From: CAYLYM01 sp964387645
GTDB taxonomy: Bacteria; Calditrichota; Calditrichia; RBG-13-44-9
Assembly: GCA_964387645.1 (NCBI GenBank)
Contig: CAYLYM010000008.1
Span: forward strand, 1-60,524
Direction: 5' to 3'
DNA: 60,524 nt
In this document: one piece after another, positions 27,363 through 36,471 of the stretch
How the letters are laid out: the number at the start of each line of letters is the position of its first letter
How positions within the stretch are numbered: position 1 is the stretch's first letter
Position numbers and translations under genes: made by a program
Notes under the pieces: model-generated
Database searches by the model: none
What the model saw: only the letters and a program-made list of their open reading frames with translations
What the model was told of the DNA's origin: nothing

Positions 27363-27709
27363 ACGATGAGAACAGCAATAAATGGAAATGGAGTAGAGTG
27401 TAGATTGTAGAGCATAAAGGAGGAATGAGTGTGGGAAATCTCTTCGAAGTATGATTTTTTGAATGAGATTATTTTGCTAATTCTGTTAATCTGAATATGT
27501 ATATAAACATTTAGAATTCTGCAAAATACTTCTTTTTCTGTCATTTCGAGGAGCGAAGCGATCAGTCTGACGTCTGGCACCGGACAGGCGAATAATCCTT
27601 TGTTTTTATTGGGATTACAAGATTTCTCGTCCCGACACGTCGGAAATCGAAATGACAATAAGAGCTATTTTTCAGAACTCTAATATTATCATCAAAAACG
27701 GAGGTGTAA
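27363..27709. other. gap inside the thiamine operon
   Basis: 347 bases separate thiC from thiM, unlike the tight thiM-thiE-thiD spacing. It is mostly explained by the palindrome-ended repeat at 27539-27657. No reading frame, second promoter or riboswitch is evident. Confidence 0.6.
27539..27657. repeat. 119-base element with perfect 11-base inverted ends
   Basis: TGTCATTTCGA at 27539-27549 is matched by its exact inverse, TCGAAATGACA, at 27647-27657. The interior is GC-richer than the flanks (GAGCGAAGCGATCAGTCTG, then GTCTGGCACCGGACAGG, itself a hairpin). Ends of the form TGTCATTTCGA with a GAGCGAAGCGA-type interior are, from general knowledge, typical of MITE-like dispersed repeats in many bacteria. 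No target duplication is obvious. Confidence 0.65.
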
Positions 27710-28516
27710 ATGAGTAAGATTACCGCCCAAAGCATCTGGGAAGATGTAGGGAAGATACGGGATAAAGCTCCTCTGGTTCACAACATTACCAATTACGTGG
27801 TGATGAATACTACCGCTAATGCACTTTTATCCATTGGCGCTTCGCCTGTTATGGCCCATGCAGAGCAAGAAGTCGAAGATATGGTTCAATTGGCTTCTGC
27901 ACTGGTGATTAACATTGGCACATTGAGCGAGCACTGGATTCGTGCCATGGAGCGGGCTATGAAGCAAGCGCAAAGTAAACGAATTCCTATTATTTTCGAT
28001 CCGGTGGGAGCTGGAGCCACACCTTACCGAACAGAAACTGCGCGAAAATTAATCCGGGCTATTTCACCCGCCATCATCAGGGGAAACGCTTCTGAGATTA
28101 TGGCAGTTGCGGCAGATGGTGCTCAAACAAAAGGCGTGGATAGTTTGCACACAACCGATGCGGCATTCGAAGCAGCCCAGCATTTGGCGAAGCAGTACGG
28201 CAGTGTGGTGTGTATTTCAGGCGCCGAAGATATTATTGTAGACAATAATCATTTCGTTCGAGTGAAAAATGGCCATCCTTTGATGGGTCGGGTAACCGGA
28301 ATGGGTTGCACCGCAACAGCGATCTGTGGCGCCTTTGCGGCTGTGAACGCAGATCCCTTCCAGGCAGCCACCCACGCCATGATTACCATGGGTATAGCTG
28401 GTGAAATCGCTGCCGAAATTGCCCATGGCCCGGGAACCATGCAATTATATTTCCTGGATGCTCTTCATCAAGTCAATCAGTCTGACATCGAAAAACGAAT
28501 AAAAATCGAGGGTTGA
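27710..28516 (+). CDS. thiM: hydroxyethylthiazole kinase ThiM
   Basis: A 268-residue ribokinase-fold enzyme that phosphorylates hydroxyethylthiazole for salvage into thiamine. Motifs are PLVHNITNYVVMN, ASPVMAHAEQEVEDM, NIGTL, DPVGAGATPYR, GNASEI, and the anion hole GRVTGMGCTATAICGAF with its conserved Cys. The start has GGAGG seven bases upstream. It is followed four bases later by thiE. Confidence 0.96.
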   Translation: MSKITAQSIWEDVGKIRDKAPLVHNITNYVVMNTTANALLSIGASPVMAHAEQEVEDMVQLASALVINIGTLSEHWIRAMERAMKQAQSKRIPIIFDPVGAGATPYRTETARKLIRAISPAIIRGNASEIMAVAADGAQTKGVDSLHTTDAAFEAAQHLAKQYGSVVCISGAEDIIVDNNHFVRVKNGHPLMGRVTGMGCTATAICGAFAAVNADPFQAATHAMITMGIAGEIAAEIAHGPGTMQLYFLDALHQVNQSDIEKRIKIEG

Positions 28517-28520
28517 TGCC

Positions 28521-29171
28521 ATGCGTGGGCTATATCTGGTTACAGATCGGGATTTAATCGGGGATAGAAAACTGGAAGATGTAGTTCTGGAAGCAGTCAG
28601 GGGTGGGGTGGCGTACGTGCAGTTGCGGGAAAAGAATGCCACAACCAGGGAGTTTCTGAAAGAGGCTCAAAAGATCAAAGAAATCCTGAAACCATTCAAT
28701 GTCCCTTTAATCATTAATGACCGGGTAGATATTGCTTTAGCTGTTGAAGCCGATGGGGTTCATGTTGGGCAAAATGATATGCCGCCAGGTATCGCCAGGA
28801 AATTACTGGGGCCAAAAGCCATCATTGGTTTATCTGTGGAAACCTGGGAAGATGTGGAAGAAGCCGAAAAATTAGATGTTGATTATATTGGCATCAGCCC
28901 GGTCTATGAAACGCCGACCAAAACAGATACCAAGGGAAGTTGGGGATTGGAGGGAGTACGAAAAATTAAAGCCTATTCTCGTTTTCCATTAGTAGGTATT
29001 GGAGGTTTAAATGCCTCCAATGCCAGGGATGTGGTTTTAGCTGGAGCAGATTGTATTGCAGTAGTTTCGGCCATTTGTGCCGTTTCCGATCCTTACCAGG
29101 CTTCGAGGGAGTTGAACGAAGTTATCTTAGCCGCTTTAAGTGAAAGGTATTCAAAAGGTGAAAAATTATAA
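28521..29171 (+). CDS. thiE: thiamine-phosphate synthase ThiE
   Basis: Joins HMP-PP and thiazole phosphate to make thiamine phosphate. A 216-residue TIM barrel with YLVTDRD, VAYVQLREKNATTREF, LIINDRVDIALAVEADGVHVGQNDMP, the GPKAIIGLSVE segment, DYIGISPVYETPTKTD and GIGGLNASNA. These cover the pyrophosphate and Mg2+ sites. It starts four bases after thiM and overlaps thiD at its end, so translation is coupled. Confidence 0.96.
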   Translation: MRGLYLVTDRDLIGDRKLEDVVLEAVRGGVAYVQLREKNATTREFLKEAQKIKEILKPFNVPLIINDRVDIALAVEADGVHVGQNDMPPGIARKLLGPKAIIGLSVETWEDVEEAEKLDVDYIGISPVYETPTKTDTKGSWGLEGVRKIKAYSRFPLVGIGGLNASNARDVVLAGADCIAVVSAICAVSDPYQASRELNEVILAALSERYSKGEKL

Positions 29172-29970
29172 AACTGTATTAACAATAGCCGGATCGGACA
29201 GTTCTGGGGGAGCCGGGATTCAGGCGGACATTAAAACGTTAGCGGCGCTGGGATGTTATGGCGTTTCAGTCATCACAGCGGTCACCGCCCAGAATACCCA
29301 GGGAGTTATGACTGTCCATCCGGTGCCCTCCTATATCGTTACTCAACAATTAGAAGCTGTTTTAAAAGACATCCGAATTGATGTAGTAAAAATCGGGATG
29401 CTTTACTCCGCTGAAATCATTGAAGCTGTTACAACAACACTTCGCAAATACTCTATAAAACCCATCGTTTTGGATCCCATTATTCATTCAACTTCAGGAA
29501 CACCCCTGCTTGAAGAAAATGCCATTGATGCATTAAAAAAATATTTAATTCCCAGAAGCACCTTAATTACCCCAAACATTCCTGAAGCCGAAGCACTCCT
29601 TGGAATAAAGCTAAAAAGCCGGACAAATCTGGAAAAAGCAGCAGAAAACCTGGCAAAATCAGGTTGTCAGAATGTTTTATTGAAAGGAGGACATCTTTCA
29701 GGAGATTCTATATCAGATATTTTTTATTCAAGCAAAGAGAAGAAAATGAGAGTATTTACTTCGTCTCGTATCAAAACAGTTAATACACATGGGACGGGAT
29801 GCACGCTGTCTTCAGCCATCGCCGCCTATCTTGCCCGGGAATTCTCCATGGAAGAATCCATCCAGAAAGCCCGACAATTTACCTTTGAAGCTTTAAAGGC
29901 CGGCGTTCAATACAAGTTGGGCCCGGGTAAAGGACCGCTACATCATTTTTACGCTTTTTGGAAGGAATAA
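29158..29970 (+). CDS. thiD: HMP/HMP-phosphate kinase ThiD
   Basis: A ribokinase-family enzyme that phosphorylates HMP and then HMP-P. Motifs are TIAGSDSSGGAGIQADIKT, KIGML, the DPI segment, LITPNIPEAEALLG, LLKGGH and the anion hole NTHGTGCTLSSAIAA. The GTG at 29158 gives the usual N-terminus (MKNYKTVLTIAGSD) and has AAAGG ten bases upstream; the GTG at 29140 is an alternative. It overlaps the thiE end by 14 bases. No thiG, thiS or thiH is in the window, so the thiazole half may be salvaged via ThiM or made elsewhere. Confidence 0.95.
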   Translation: MKNYKTVLTIAGSDSSGGAGIQADIKTLAALGCYGVSVITAVTAQNTQGVMTVHPVPSYIVTQQLEAVLKDIRIDVVKIGMLYSAEIIEAVTTTLRKYSIKPIVLDPIIHSTSGTPLLEENAIDALKKYLIPRSTLITPNIPEAEALLGIKLKSRTNLEKAAENLAKSGCQNVLLKGGHLSGDSISDIFYSSKEKKMRVFTSSRIKTVNTHGTGCTLSSAIAAYLAREFSMEESIQKARQFTFEALKAGVQYKLGPGKGPLHHFYAFWKE

Positions 29971-30091
29971 AAAATTAGGAATAGATTGCCCCGATTATTA
30001 AAATCCTAATACACAAAATCACTTAACGAGAAAGTATTTTTTCCATGAAAAAATTGAACCATTAACGAAAATATTTTAATACCAAGAGCCA

Positions 30092-30937
30092 ATGAATTGT
30101 AATATTCTATACATATTTGACTATTCTGGCACTTTAAGCATGGAAGCCGTTTATTTCGCCACACCAGAAAATCTCATGAAAACCCTCACACAGAGCGGAC
30201 TTTACCGATTTGGTATTTCAAGCCTGGATATTTTCTGGAATAAAATTGTGAATCCCACCTGGGAAACAGCCAGTCTGAGTTCTAAGGGATACACACAGGC
30301 TATTGTTGAATCAACTCTGAAATTGCTAAACCGAAAATTATCCAGGTCCGAAAGGGAAGAATTAAAAAAAGCCGCATTTTTATTTGTTCAGAATTATCTT
30401 TCTAACAGTAGAATTGATCCAGCCTGGCAACCGCTATTCCAGCATCTATTAGAAGTTCCGGATTCACTCATCGTGATTGCAACAGACCATTATGCTGAAG
30501 CCACGACTGCTTTCATAAAACACTTTCAATCTCTAAATTTTAATGCCGCTTCCATTATGCAGGCACCTGATTTCTTACCAGAAATCAAAATATATATTGC
30601 AAATTCAGCCGATATAGGATCTCATAAAAAAGACCCTAAATTTTGGCTGCGTGTCAAATCTCTTCTCAATTTAGAAGACATTAAAAAGGCTATTTTGATT
30701 GACGATTTTGGTACCAATGAACAGGAAATGGACACTTACGGGGACAAAGAAAAGGTGGTTCGTCGAGAACAGGAGACTGTTGACATCTTAAAACAGGTTT
30801 TCCACACCACAATTATCAGCATTCCTTTTATCCTGAAAAAAAGAATTCACCCATCACATGAATTAAATCAGGAGTATCGTCAACTCATTTCTCGGACTTC
30901 TCAAACCATACTTCAGATCATTCAGGAAAATCTCTAA
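30092..30937 (+). CDS. HAD-like protein with altered nucleophile motif
   Basis: A 281-residue protein with the outline of the HAD superfamily: IFDYSGTLS at the N-terminus, a helical cap (residues about 20-115), IVIATDHYAEA as motif II, SHKKDPKFW as the lysine motif and AILIDDFGTNEQE as the acidic motif. The usual D-x-D is D-Y-S here: the nucleophile Asp10 remains but the second acid is Ser12. Classic phosphatase activity is therefore doubtful, although haloacid dehalogenases also lack the second Asp. Its end overlaps the opposite-strand nucleosidase-like gene by 20 bases. No clear ribosome site. Substrate unknown. Confidence 0.65.
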   Translation: MNCNILYIFDYSGTLSMEAVYFATPENLMKTLTQSGLYRFGISSLDIFWNKIVNPTWETASLSSKGYTQAIVESTLKLLNRKLSRSEREELKKAAFLFVQNYLSNSRIDPAWQPLFQHLLEVPDSLIVIATDHYAEATTAFIKHFQSLNFNAASIMQAPDFLPEIKIYIANSADIGSHKKDPKFWLRVKSLLNLEDIKKAILIDDFGTNEQEMDTYGDKEKVVRREQETVDILKQVFHTTIISIPFILKKRIHPSHELNQEYRQLISRTSQTILQIIQENL

Positions 30938-31592
30938 TCCATCCTAAGTATTTTTTGATAAAACCGATTATCTCCTTGCCTAATTTCTCCTGGATTCGTT
31001 GCAAATTTCTTTTTACTTGCACAGAAGCCAGCTCATCCGCCCGATCTGATACTAATTTGAAAACGATTAACGGTAATTTTAATTCTTCAGCAATTTCAGC
31101 GACATGAAAAGCCTCTAAGTCCACTAGGGAACAACCAGTTGATTGATAAAGTTCGTTCCGCAAATTTTTATCTGTGACGGGTTTTTCGGCAGTTAATAGA
31201 GAAGTCAGGGAATACTCTTCAGTAATCGATTTCAATTCAAGGGGCAGTGTTGATAATAAATCAATCATTTGACCTTGCTGGGAACATACCTTTTCCACCA
31301 GGAAAAAATCAAATAAGGAGTATTTCGGATTCAATGCGCCGCAAACTCCCAACTTAATCAATAAACGTGATTGAACCTCTCTAATCACCTGAATGATGGA
31401 TTCTTTCGAAACTGATGGTCCCATCCCAACTTCCATTAAATAAACTGGATTTTGAGTCAATTTAAATAAGGGTATTTGGGTCGAATGCTGGATTTTTTCA
31501 AACCTTAATCTTTTCATTAAAGCTTTTGACTCGCCGCGAAGAGCTGTAATAAACAGTGTCGGTAAAAATTGAGATGAATGCTTAACAGACAT
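30918..31592 (-). CDS. nucleoside phosphorylase/nucleosidase-like protein
   Basis: A 224-residue protein of the PNP_UDP_1/MTAN superfamily. TLFITALRGESKALMKRL opens like an MTA/SAH nucleosidase, VGMGPSVSKES is the phosphate/ribose loop, KLGVCGALNP is present, and VDLEAFHVAEIAEELKLPLIVFKLVSDRAD holds the acidic ribose-binding segment (usually V-D-M-E) and the conserved catalytic Asp. It may cleave a purine nucleoside or a related futalosine-type compound. AGAGG before ATG supports the start. The overlap with the HAD-like gene is tail to tail. Confidence 0.72.
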   Translation of the reverse strand: MSVKHSSQFLPTLFITALRGESKALMKRLRFEKIQHSTQIPLFKLTQNPVYLMEVGMGPSVSKESIIQVIREVQSRLLIKLGVCGALNPKYSLFDFFLVEKVCSQQGQMIDLLSTLPLELKSITEEYSLTSLLTAEKPVTDKNLRNELYQSTGCSLVDLEAFHVAEIAEELKLPLIVFKLVSDRADELASVQVKRNLQRIQEKLGKEIIGFIKKYLGWIRDFPE

Positions 31593-31911
31593 TCGTTAAA
31601 GCCTCTTTCTCGAATGAACATATTTTTTTGGAGTTATCTTGCTGTAATTCCTTACTCTCACAATTTTTTACGACAGCATAATCAATAACCAACTGTTCTT
31701 ATTGAAATGAAACTGGTATCAGGCAACTGAAATCATCCGATATTCAACCAAAAACATTTATTCCGATGACGATACCCTGGGTCCAGATGATTTGCTATCA
31801 TGTCTAACATTATGGTTTAAAACCAACCAATTCTAAATAAATCATTTCAAAACAAATTTTGAAAGTAAAAAGTAACAATTTATATTCTTCAATCAAAAGT
31901 TTTATGAGGTT
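31593..31911. other. divergent gap, promoters expected
   Basis: 319 bases between the minus-strand nucleosidase-like gene and dut. No gene or clear hairpin was seen. Confidence 0.5.
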
Positions 31912-31914
31912 GTG

Positions 31915-32382
31915 ATGACTAAAATCAGAATCTATAGGAGAGATAAAAGCATCCCATTACCGGAACGAAAAACACCCAGATCTGTGGGACTGGATATTTA
32001 CGCAGCCGAAACAGTGAAGCTGTATCCAGGCCAGGTCACATTAGTCTCTACGGGTCTTATCATCGAATCGCCTCCTGGCTATTTTTTTAAAATCTTTATA
32101 AGAAGCGGCCTGGCGGTAAAACATGGCATAAGTCTGGCCAACGACGTGGGCATCATCGATGAAGATTATTGCGGCCCAGAGGATGAAGTTAAGGTAGCGC
32201 TCATCAAACACTATAACCCGGCGGAACCAACAGACCAACCTTTTGTGATCGAAAAAGGCACCCGGATCGCTCAATTGATTTTCGAGAAAAACGAATTTCC
32301 GGAAATTGAGTGGGTAGAGCAGGATAGTCCGGATTTTGCCGGTGAAACCCGTGGTGGATTTGGTTCAACCGGCAGTCGCTAA
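31915..32382 (+). CDS. dut: deoxyuridine triphosphatase (dUTPase)
   Basis: Hydrolyses dUTP to dUMP and PPi, keeping uracil out of DNA. All five trimeric dUTPase motifs are present: PRSVGLDIYAA, RSGLA, the GIIDEDYCGPED segment with the catalytic Asp, KGTRIAQLIF and the C-terminal RGGFGSTGSR. The ATG at 31915 is preceded by GAGG at five bases; a GTG one codon earlier is also possible. It faces the PorQ-like gene tail to tail. Confidence 0.94.
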   Translation: MTKIRIYRRDKSIPLPERKTPRSVGLDIYAAETVKLYPGQVTLVSTGLIIESPPGYFFKIFIRSGLAVKHGISLANDVGIIDEDYCGPEDEVKVALIKHYNPAEPTDQPFVIEKGTRIAQLIFEKNEFPEIEWVEQDSPDFAGETRGGFGSTGSR

Positions 32383-32467
32383 AAGATCATTTGATGGGCT
32401 AATGATTCGATTGTTTATTATGAGAACAAATTTTTCTATAAAATAAAAAACTATCGAAAAATATGGA

Positions 32468-33415
32468 TTACAACCATCCGATAATACCCAGGCGGTTCTG
32501 GCTGCCTAAATCACCGAAATTGGTAAAACTGTAATCAATACGGAATTTTTTCCAGAAGATTCCCAATCCCAAAGACAGTCCATTGACAGCGGTTCTTCCC
32601 AGAGGTTTGACACTGCGATTGATTTCGTTCTGATATCCCAAACGAAATTTAATCACCTTACTTACATCAAATTCGCCACCAATAGCAAACCGCTTCATTC
32701 GGTCCCAAAAATTTTTTTCTGTCCGGGCAATATCATTCAAACTTCCCGTTAATAAGAGAGGCAAATGCGCTAATCTTTTGGCAAATCCAATACGCAACAT
32801 TACCGGAAGTTTTTCCTTCTGATCAGTATAATTGTCGATGGTAGTCCCAAAATTTACCAGAGACACGCCAATCTTGAGTTTGTCCAGAGCTGTAGCCGTG
32901 TATAAAAGACCAGCATCTACGGCAATACCTGAGGCATTGTAGTCATCAATACCTGAATAAAAGAATTTTAATCCGAGCCCATAATCAAATCCTTCACCCA
33001 GAGGATGGCTAATGCCTACAATAAAAGCAAATTCAGATGCACCAAATGTTCTGCCAGTTTGATCTCCGAATTCATCAGTTTCGTTAAATGAACCATAGTT
33101 GAAATAAATTAAATGAGCGCTCACATTACCCAATTTTTGATTCGGCCAGGCAATAGCCAGGTAACCCGCCTGAAAATCCAATAAGTGGTCAATATAATTC
33201 ACGGTCCATTGACGATCTGTATTTCCAGATAAAGCAGCTGGATTGTAAAGAAAGCTTTGAATATCATGTTCGACAGCGATGAGATTACCTCCCATTGCAG
33301 CCCCGCGCGGACTGTATTGGCTACGTAAAAATTCAAAACTTGTGGTACCAGCAGATTGCGCTAAAGCCGATAAAAATATTAAAAAAATCAATCCTATGAT
33401 TAAACGCATAATCAT
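32468..33415 (-). CDS. PorQ/PorV-family outer-membrane beta-barrel protein
   Basis: A 315-residue protein with a Sec signal (about residues 1-22) and a beta-barrel of alternating strands ending in an aromatic-hydrophobic terminus, GIIGWL. The mature N-terminus, GTTSFEFLRSQYSPRGAAMGGN, matches the pattern of PorQ/PorV proteins, followed by FLYNPAALSG as in UPF0164-type barrels. In Bacteroidota these belong to type IX secretion; in other FCB phyla their role is open. No other Por gene is in the window. GGGG precedes ATG; a second Met at residue 3 is possible. Confidence 0.78.
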   Translation of the reverse strand: MIMRLIIGLIFLIFLSALAQSAGTTSFEFLRSQYSPRGAAMGGNLIAVEHDIQSFLYNPAALSGNTDRQWTVNYIDHLLDFQAGYLAIAWPNQKLGNVSAHLIYFNYGSFNETDEFGDQTGRTFGASEFAFIVGISHPLGEGFDYGLGLKFFYSGIDDYNASGIAVDAGLLYTATALDKLKIGVSLVNFGTTIDNYTDQKEKLPVMLRIGFAKRLAHLPLLLTGSLNDIARTEKNFWDRMKRFAIGGEFDVSKVIKFRLGYQNEINRSVKPLGRTAVNGLSLGLGIFWKKFRIDYSFTNFGDLGSQNRLGIIGWL

Positions 33416-33558
33416 CTATTTCCCCAATACTTCATTTATTCTTCTCTTACTACCTGTACTTAATCTTTTTGTTCCTGAATGCTATCCCAGATTCAAAAAT
33501 ACGAGAATTCAGAACAGTTTTTATAATCGGAGGAAAGCTTCTCGGAATCCAGCTTAAT

Positions 33559-34446
33559 TTAATAAGATTTTAAAAGTGTATCGGCATGTTCTTTCCAGAA
33601 TTTTTTACCTTTCTCAACCAAAAATTCTTCAAAATTTACTGTTTCTACATGCGGGATACTCCGCTCCAAAAATCGTTCTGCAATCTCCTGAAATTTATAA
33701 GGCATATCACTTAAATAGAAACGATGTGAAGGTATCTGCCCGGGATACGCAGTCATCTGGTGCTCATCTAATATCTTTTTAACAGTTTTAGCAGTTTCCA
33801 CTCCACTATCAATAAGACGTACACTTCTTCCCATGATTTTTTGTATTACATTTTTAAGCAGTGGATAATGAGTACATCCCAATATCAAAGTATCCACGCC
33901 ATTTTCGATTACCGGCTGTAAGTAACGTCGGGCAATTAAATACGTGGCTTCATCTTCTATCCACCCTTCTTCGACCAGATTGACAAACAGAGGGCAAGCC
34001 TGCGAAATGACCTGAGTTTCACTTTTTAAATGATGAATTTCCCGTCTGTAACTTCCGCTCCGAATGGTAACAGCCGTACCTATCACGCCAATTTTTCCTG
34101 ACCGGCTGTATTGAACCGCAGCACTTGCACCAGGTTCGATAACACCTATAACCGGCACATCTAAAATATTTTTCAACATTCTGATCGCAATCGCTGAAGC
34201 GGTATTACAGGCAACCACGATCATTTTCACATTCTTGTCCAGGAGAAAAAATGAATCTTCTAAAGCAAAACGCTTAACAGTTTCTTCTGATTTTGTGCCG
34301 TAGGGTATGCGTGCAGTGTCTCCAAAGTAGATAATACTCTCGGAAGGAAGCAACTTCATTAACTGTTTGACCACCGTCAGGCCACCGACTCCGGAATCAA
34401 ACACACCAATCGGACGATTATCAAATTTTACAGAATTCGATTCCAC
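33559..34446 (-). CDS. murI: glutamate racemase
   Basis: Makes D-glutamate for peptidoglycan. A 295-residue protein with VFDSGVGGLTVVKQL, YFGDTARIPYGTKS, the first catalytic Cys in VACNTASA and the second in LGCTHYPLL, plus DSG near residue 214. Both cysteines are in place, so it should be active. The start is GTG at 34446 with AAAGGTAGG upstream. The next gene upstream on the same strand is a cell-wall amidase, separated by a 278-base gap with a two-hairpin element. Confidence 0.95.
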   Translation of the reverse strand: MESNSVKFDNRPIGVFDSGVGGLTVVKQLMKLLPSESIIYFGDTARIPYGTKSEETVKRFALEDSFFLLDKNVKMIVVACNTASAIAIRMLKNILDVPVIGVIEPGASAAVQYSRSGKIGVIGTAVTIRSGSYRREIHHLKSETQVISQACPLFVNLVEEGWIEDEATYLIARRYLQPVIENGVDTLILGCTHYPLLKNVIQKIMGRSVRLIDSGVETAKTVKKILDEHQMTAYPGQIPSHRFYLSDMPYKFQEIAERFLERSIPHVETVNFEEFLVEKGKKFWKEHADTLLKSY

Positions 34447-34521
34447 TATGTCCTACCTTTTTAATCTAACATTTTCTCTTTGCTAACTATTTTAACATGA
34501 GTTCTATACTAAGAACAATTA

Positions 34522-34600
34522 ATAAAAAAGTCAAACTTCAACTGAGCTCAGCCTGACTTTTTTAGATTATTAAACTGTCATGGTGTGTTCATAACCATGC
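34522..34600. repeat. two-hairpin dispersed element, copy A (terminator-like)
   Basis: Hairpin 1 pairs AAAAAAGTCA (34524-34533) with TGACTTTTTT (34554-34563) and contains the 10-base palindrome CTGAGCTCAG. Hairpin 2 pairs CATGGT (34579-34584) with ACCATG (34594-34599). With A- and T-runs at its two sides, hairpin 1 can end transcription from either side. It lies just past the amidase stop codon on the minus strand. A second copy is at 53996-54096. Confidence 0.75.
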
Positions 34601-34724
34601 ACTTTACAACAAATTTATCATATACAGAACTTATGTTATTTTAAATTTATTGACCCATTAAAAAGATGCAAAAATTTGTCAGCAATTATTCTTAAAGACC
34701 AACCTATTCTAACTTTAGTTTTGA

Positions 34725-36323
34725 TTAAATGGCATTTTCATAATCCCTTTTATATTGCTTAAATCCTTCGAAAATTCCTCTGGCGATTTTATACTGATAG
34801 GATGCGGTTTTTAGGATTTTTAAGTCATAAGGATTGGAAAGATATCCAGTTTCCACCAGAATATTGGGCATGGTTGCTCCAACCATAACCCAGAAGGGGC
34901 CTTGCTTTACTCCTCTATTGGGAATTCTTAAACTTCTCAACTGTTTGTCAAGATATTTTTGAACCAGAAAGGCAAGGTATTCGCTTTGTCGCATAAATGC
35001 ATTCTGAGCTAGGTTGGCCAGAATTTGATTTATTCCCTGATATTTTCTACGACTGGAACTATTTTCGAATTTAATAACAGAATTTTCTTTCAATACAACT
35101 TCTCGAGCCAACTCTCCTTTTTCCGGGCCTAAAAAATACGTTTCAAATCCGCTAACGCTCTTTTTACGAGAGGCGTTGGCATGTATACTGATAAACACTT
35201 TGCCTTTGTTTTCGTTAGCGATTTCCGTCCGCCGCTTTAATGGAACAAATTGGTCTGACTTACGAGTAAAAACGACTTTGACATCGGGCATTTCTTTTTT
35301 AATTATTTCACCTAATTTCAATGCAATTGATAGGACAATATCCTTTTCATAAGTTCCGTCGACTCCAATGGTACCAGGATCTTTTCCGCCATGACCAGGA
35401 TCGATCACGACCACATCGATAAGCCACTTTCGACGCTCTTCTTCCAATTGTCTTTTTAAATCCTTATTTGGATGTGTAGATTCTTCATCAGGGAGTTCAG
35501 CTAAATCTTCTTCCAAAATTTCTTCACTAGTGCGAAGAATAACAAGGATTTCCTTACTTTCTGGTTTCCTGATAATTTCTCTAGAGACGGGTTCCTTTCT
35601 TAATTGAAAAGCCAAACTGGCTAATTCAGAGAACTGAAAAGTCTTTATCTGACGAACCAATCCAGCAGGGGTAGTATTTTTAATCTTTTCTGTATCTATT
35701 TTTCCTCCGTAAAAATCTACATGTAGCCAGCCATAACGTATATCGGCTGTGACTTCTCCATCTTTGAATTCCTTCAAAGTACGTATCCGGATCACTGTTC
35801 CATTTTTCTTTGCTGTAATTGAAACCTGTGCGATGTTAACACCACTCGGATTAATGCATAGCTTTCTTTTGTATTCATCATAAGTCACGTCGAGACTCGT
35901 ATGACGTTCCAAAAGAGAAGCAAAATACTTTACAGGCACGTAAATTTTATTCTTTAACCATAATGTTTTCGCAGGCATTTGGTAGACATCATTATCGATT
36001 ATAACAAAAGCATTATTAGCGGTAACCACTACCTGATTCTGGGGGAAGTAAAGAACCAGTTTTTTCTTCCTTTCATTAAAATAGGTATGGATATCTAATG
36101 CTCTTGCCAGGCTTTCTGCCGCCATGTAAGCTAATCCTCGATGATATCTTGCCGGGATATTTTTTGATTTTACACCGGAAATTTGAATCGTCAACCTGTC
36201 GTCTTCTCCAGAGGATTGGAGGTGAGTAAACAGGGAAGATGTGATTCGTGCTAATACATCTTGAATCTTCAAGAAGAAAAATCCAAAAAAAGGCAAATAT
36301 TTAAGGAAAAAACGCCGTTCCAT
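34725..36323 (-). CDS. N-acetylmuramoyl-L-alanine amidase (AmiC-type)
   Basis: A 532-residue zinc amidase that splits peptide stems from glycan strands, as at division septa. A hydrophobic N-terminus (about residues 5-24) acts as signal. Residues about 40-155 resemble a copper-amine-oxidase-like/stalk domain, residues 160-270 fit an AMIN-like beta domain, and residues about 305-525 are the Amidase_3 domain. Zinc and catalytic residues are visible in VIDPGHGGKDPG, the TYEKD glutamate, FISIHANAS and NILVETGYLSN. A long insert follows ETYFLGPEKGE, typical for FCB bacteria. AGAGGG precedes the ATG very closely. Confidence 0.9.
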   Translation of the reverse strand: MERRFFLKYLPFFGFFFLKIQDVLARITSSLFTHLQSSGEDDRLTIQISGVKSKNIPARYHRGLAYMAAESLARALDIHTYFNERKKKLVLYFPQNQVVVTANNAFVIIDNDVYQMPAKTLWLKNKIYVPVKYFASLLERHTSLDVTYDEYKRKLCINPSGVNIAQVSITAKKNGTVIRIRTLKEFKDGEVTADIRYGWLHVDFYGGKIDTEKIKNTTPAGLVRQIKTFQFSELASLAFQLRKEPVSREIIRKPESKEILVILRTSEEILEEDLAELPDEESTHPNKDLKRQLEEERRKWLIDVVVIDPGHGGKDPGTIGVDGTYEKDIVLSIALKLGEIIKKEMPDVKVVFTRKSDQFVPLKRRTEIANENKGKVFISIHANASRKKSVSGFETYFLGPEKGELAREVVLKENSVIKFENSSSRRKYQGINQILANLAQNAFMRQSEYLAFLVQKYLDKQLRSLRIPNRGVKQGPFWVMVGATMPNILVETGYLSNPYDLKILKTASYQYKIARGIFEGFKQYKRDYENAI

Positions 36324-36471
36324 CTCCCTCTGGAGTTTATTATTTTAGAGCGGAAAATAACACTTTCGGAATACTATATCAACCATATTCAAAACATCCG
36401 GTCAAGGCAGTAAATAAATCCGCAAATTTGAAAGCTATCGATGTTGAAAAAGTTCATTTAGATATTATCTA

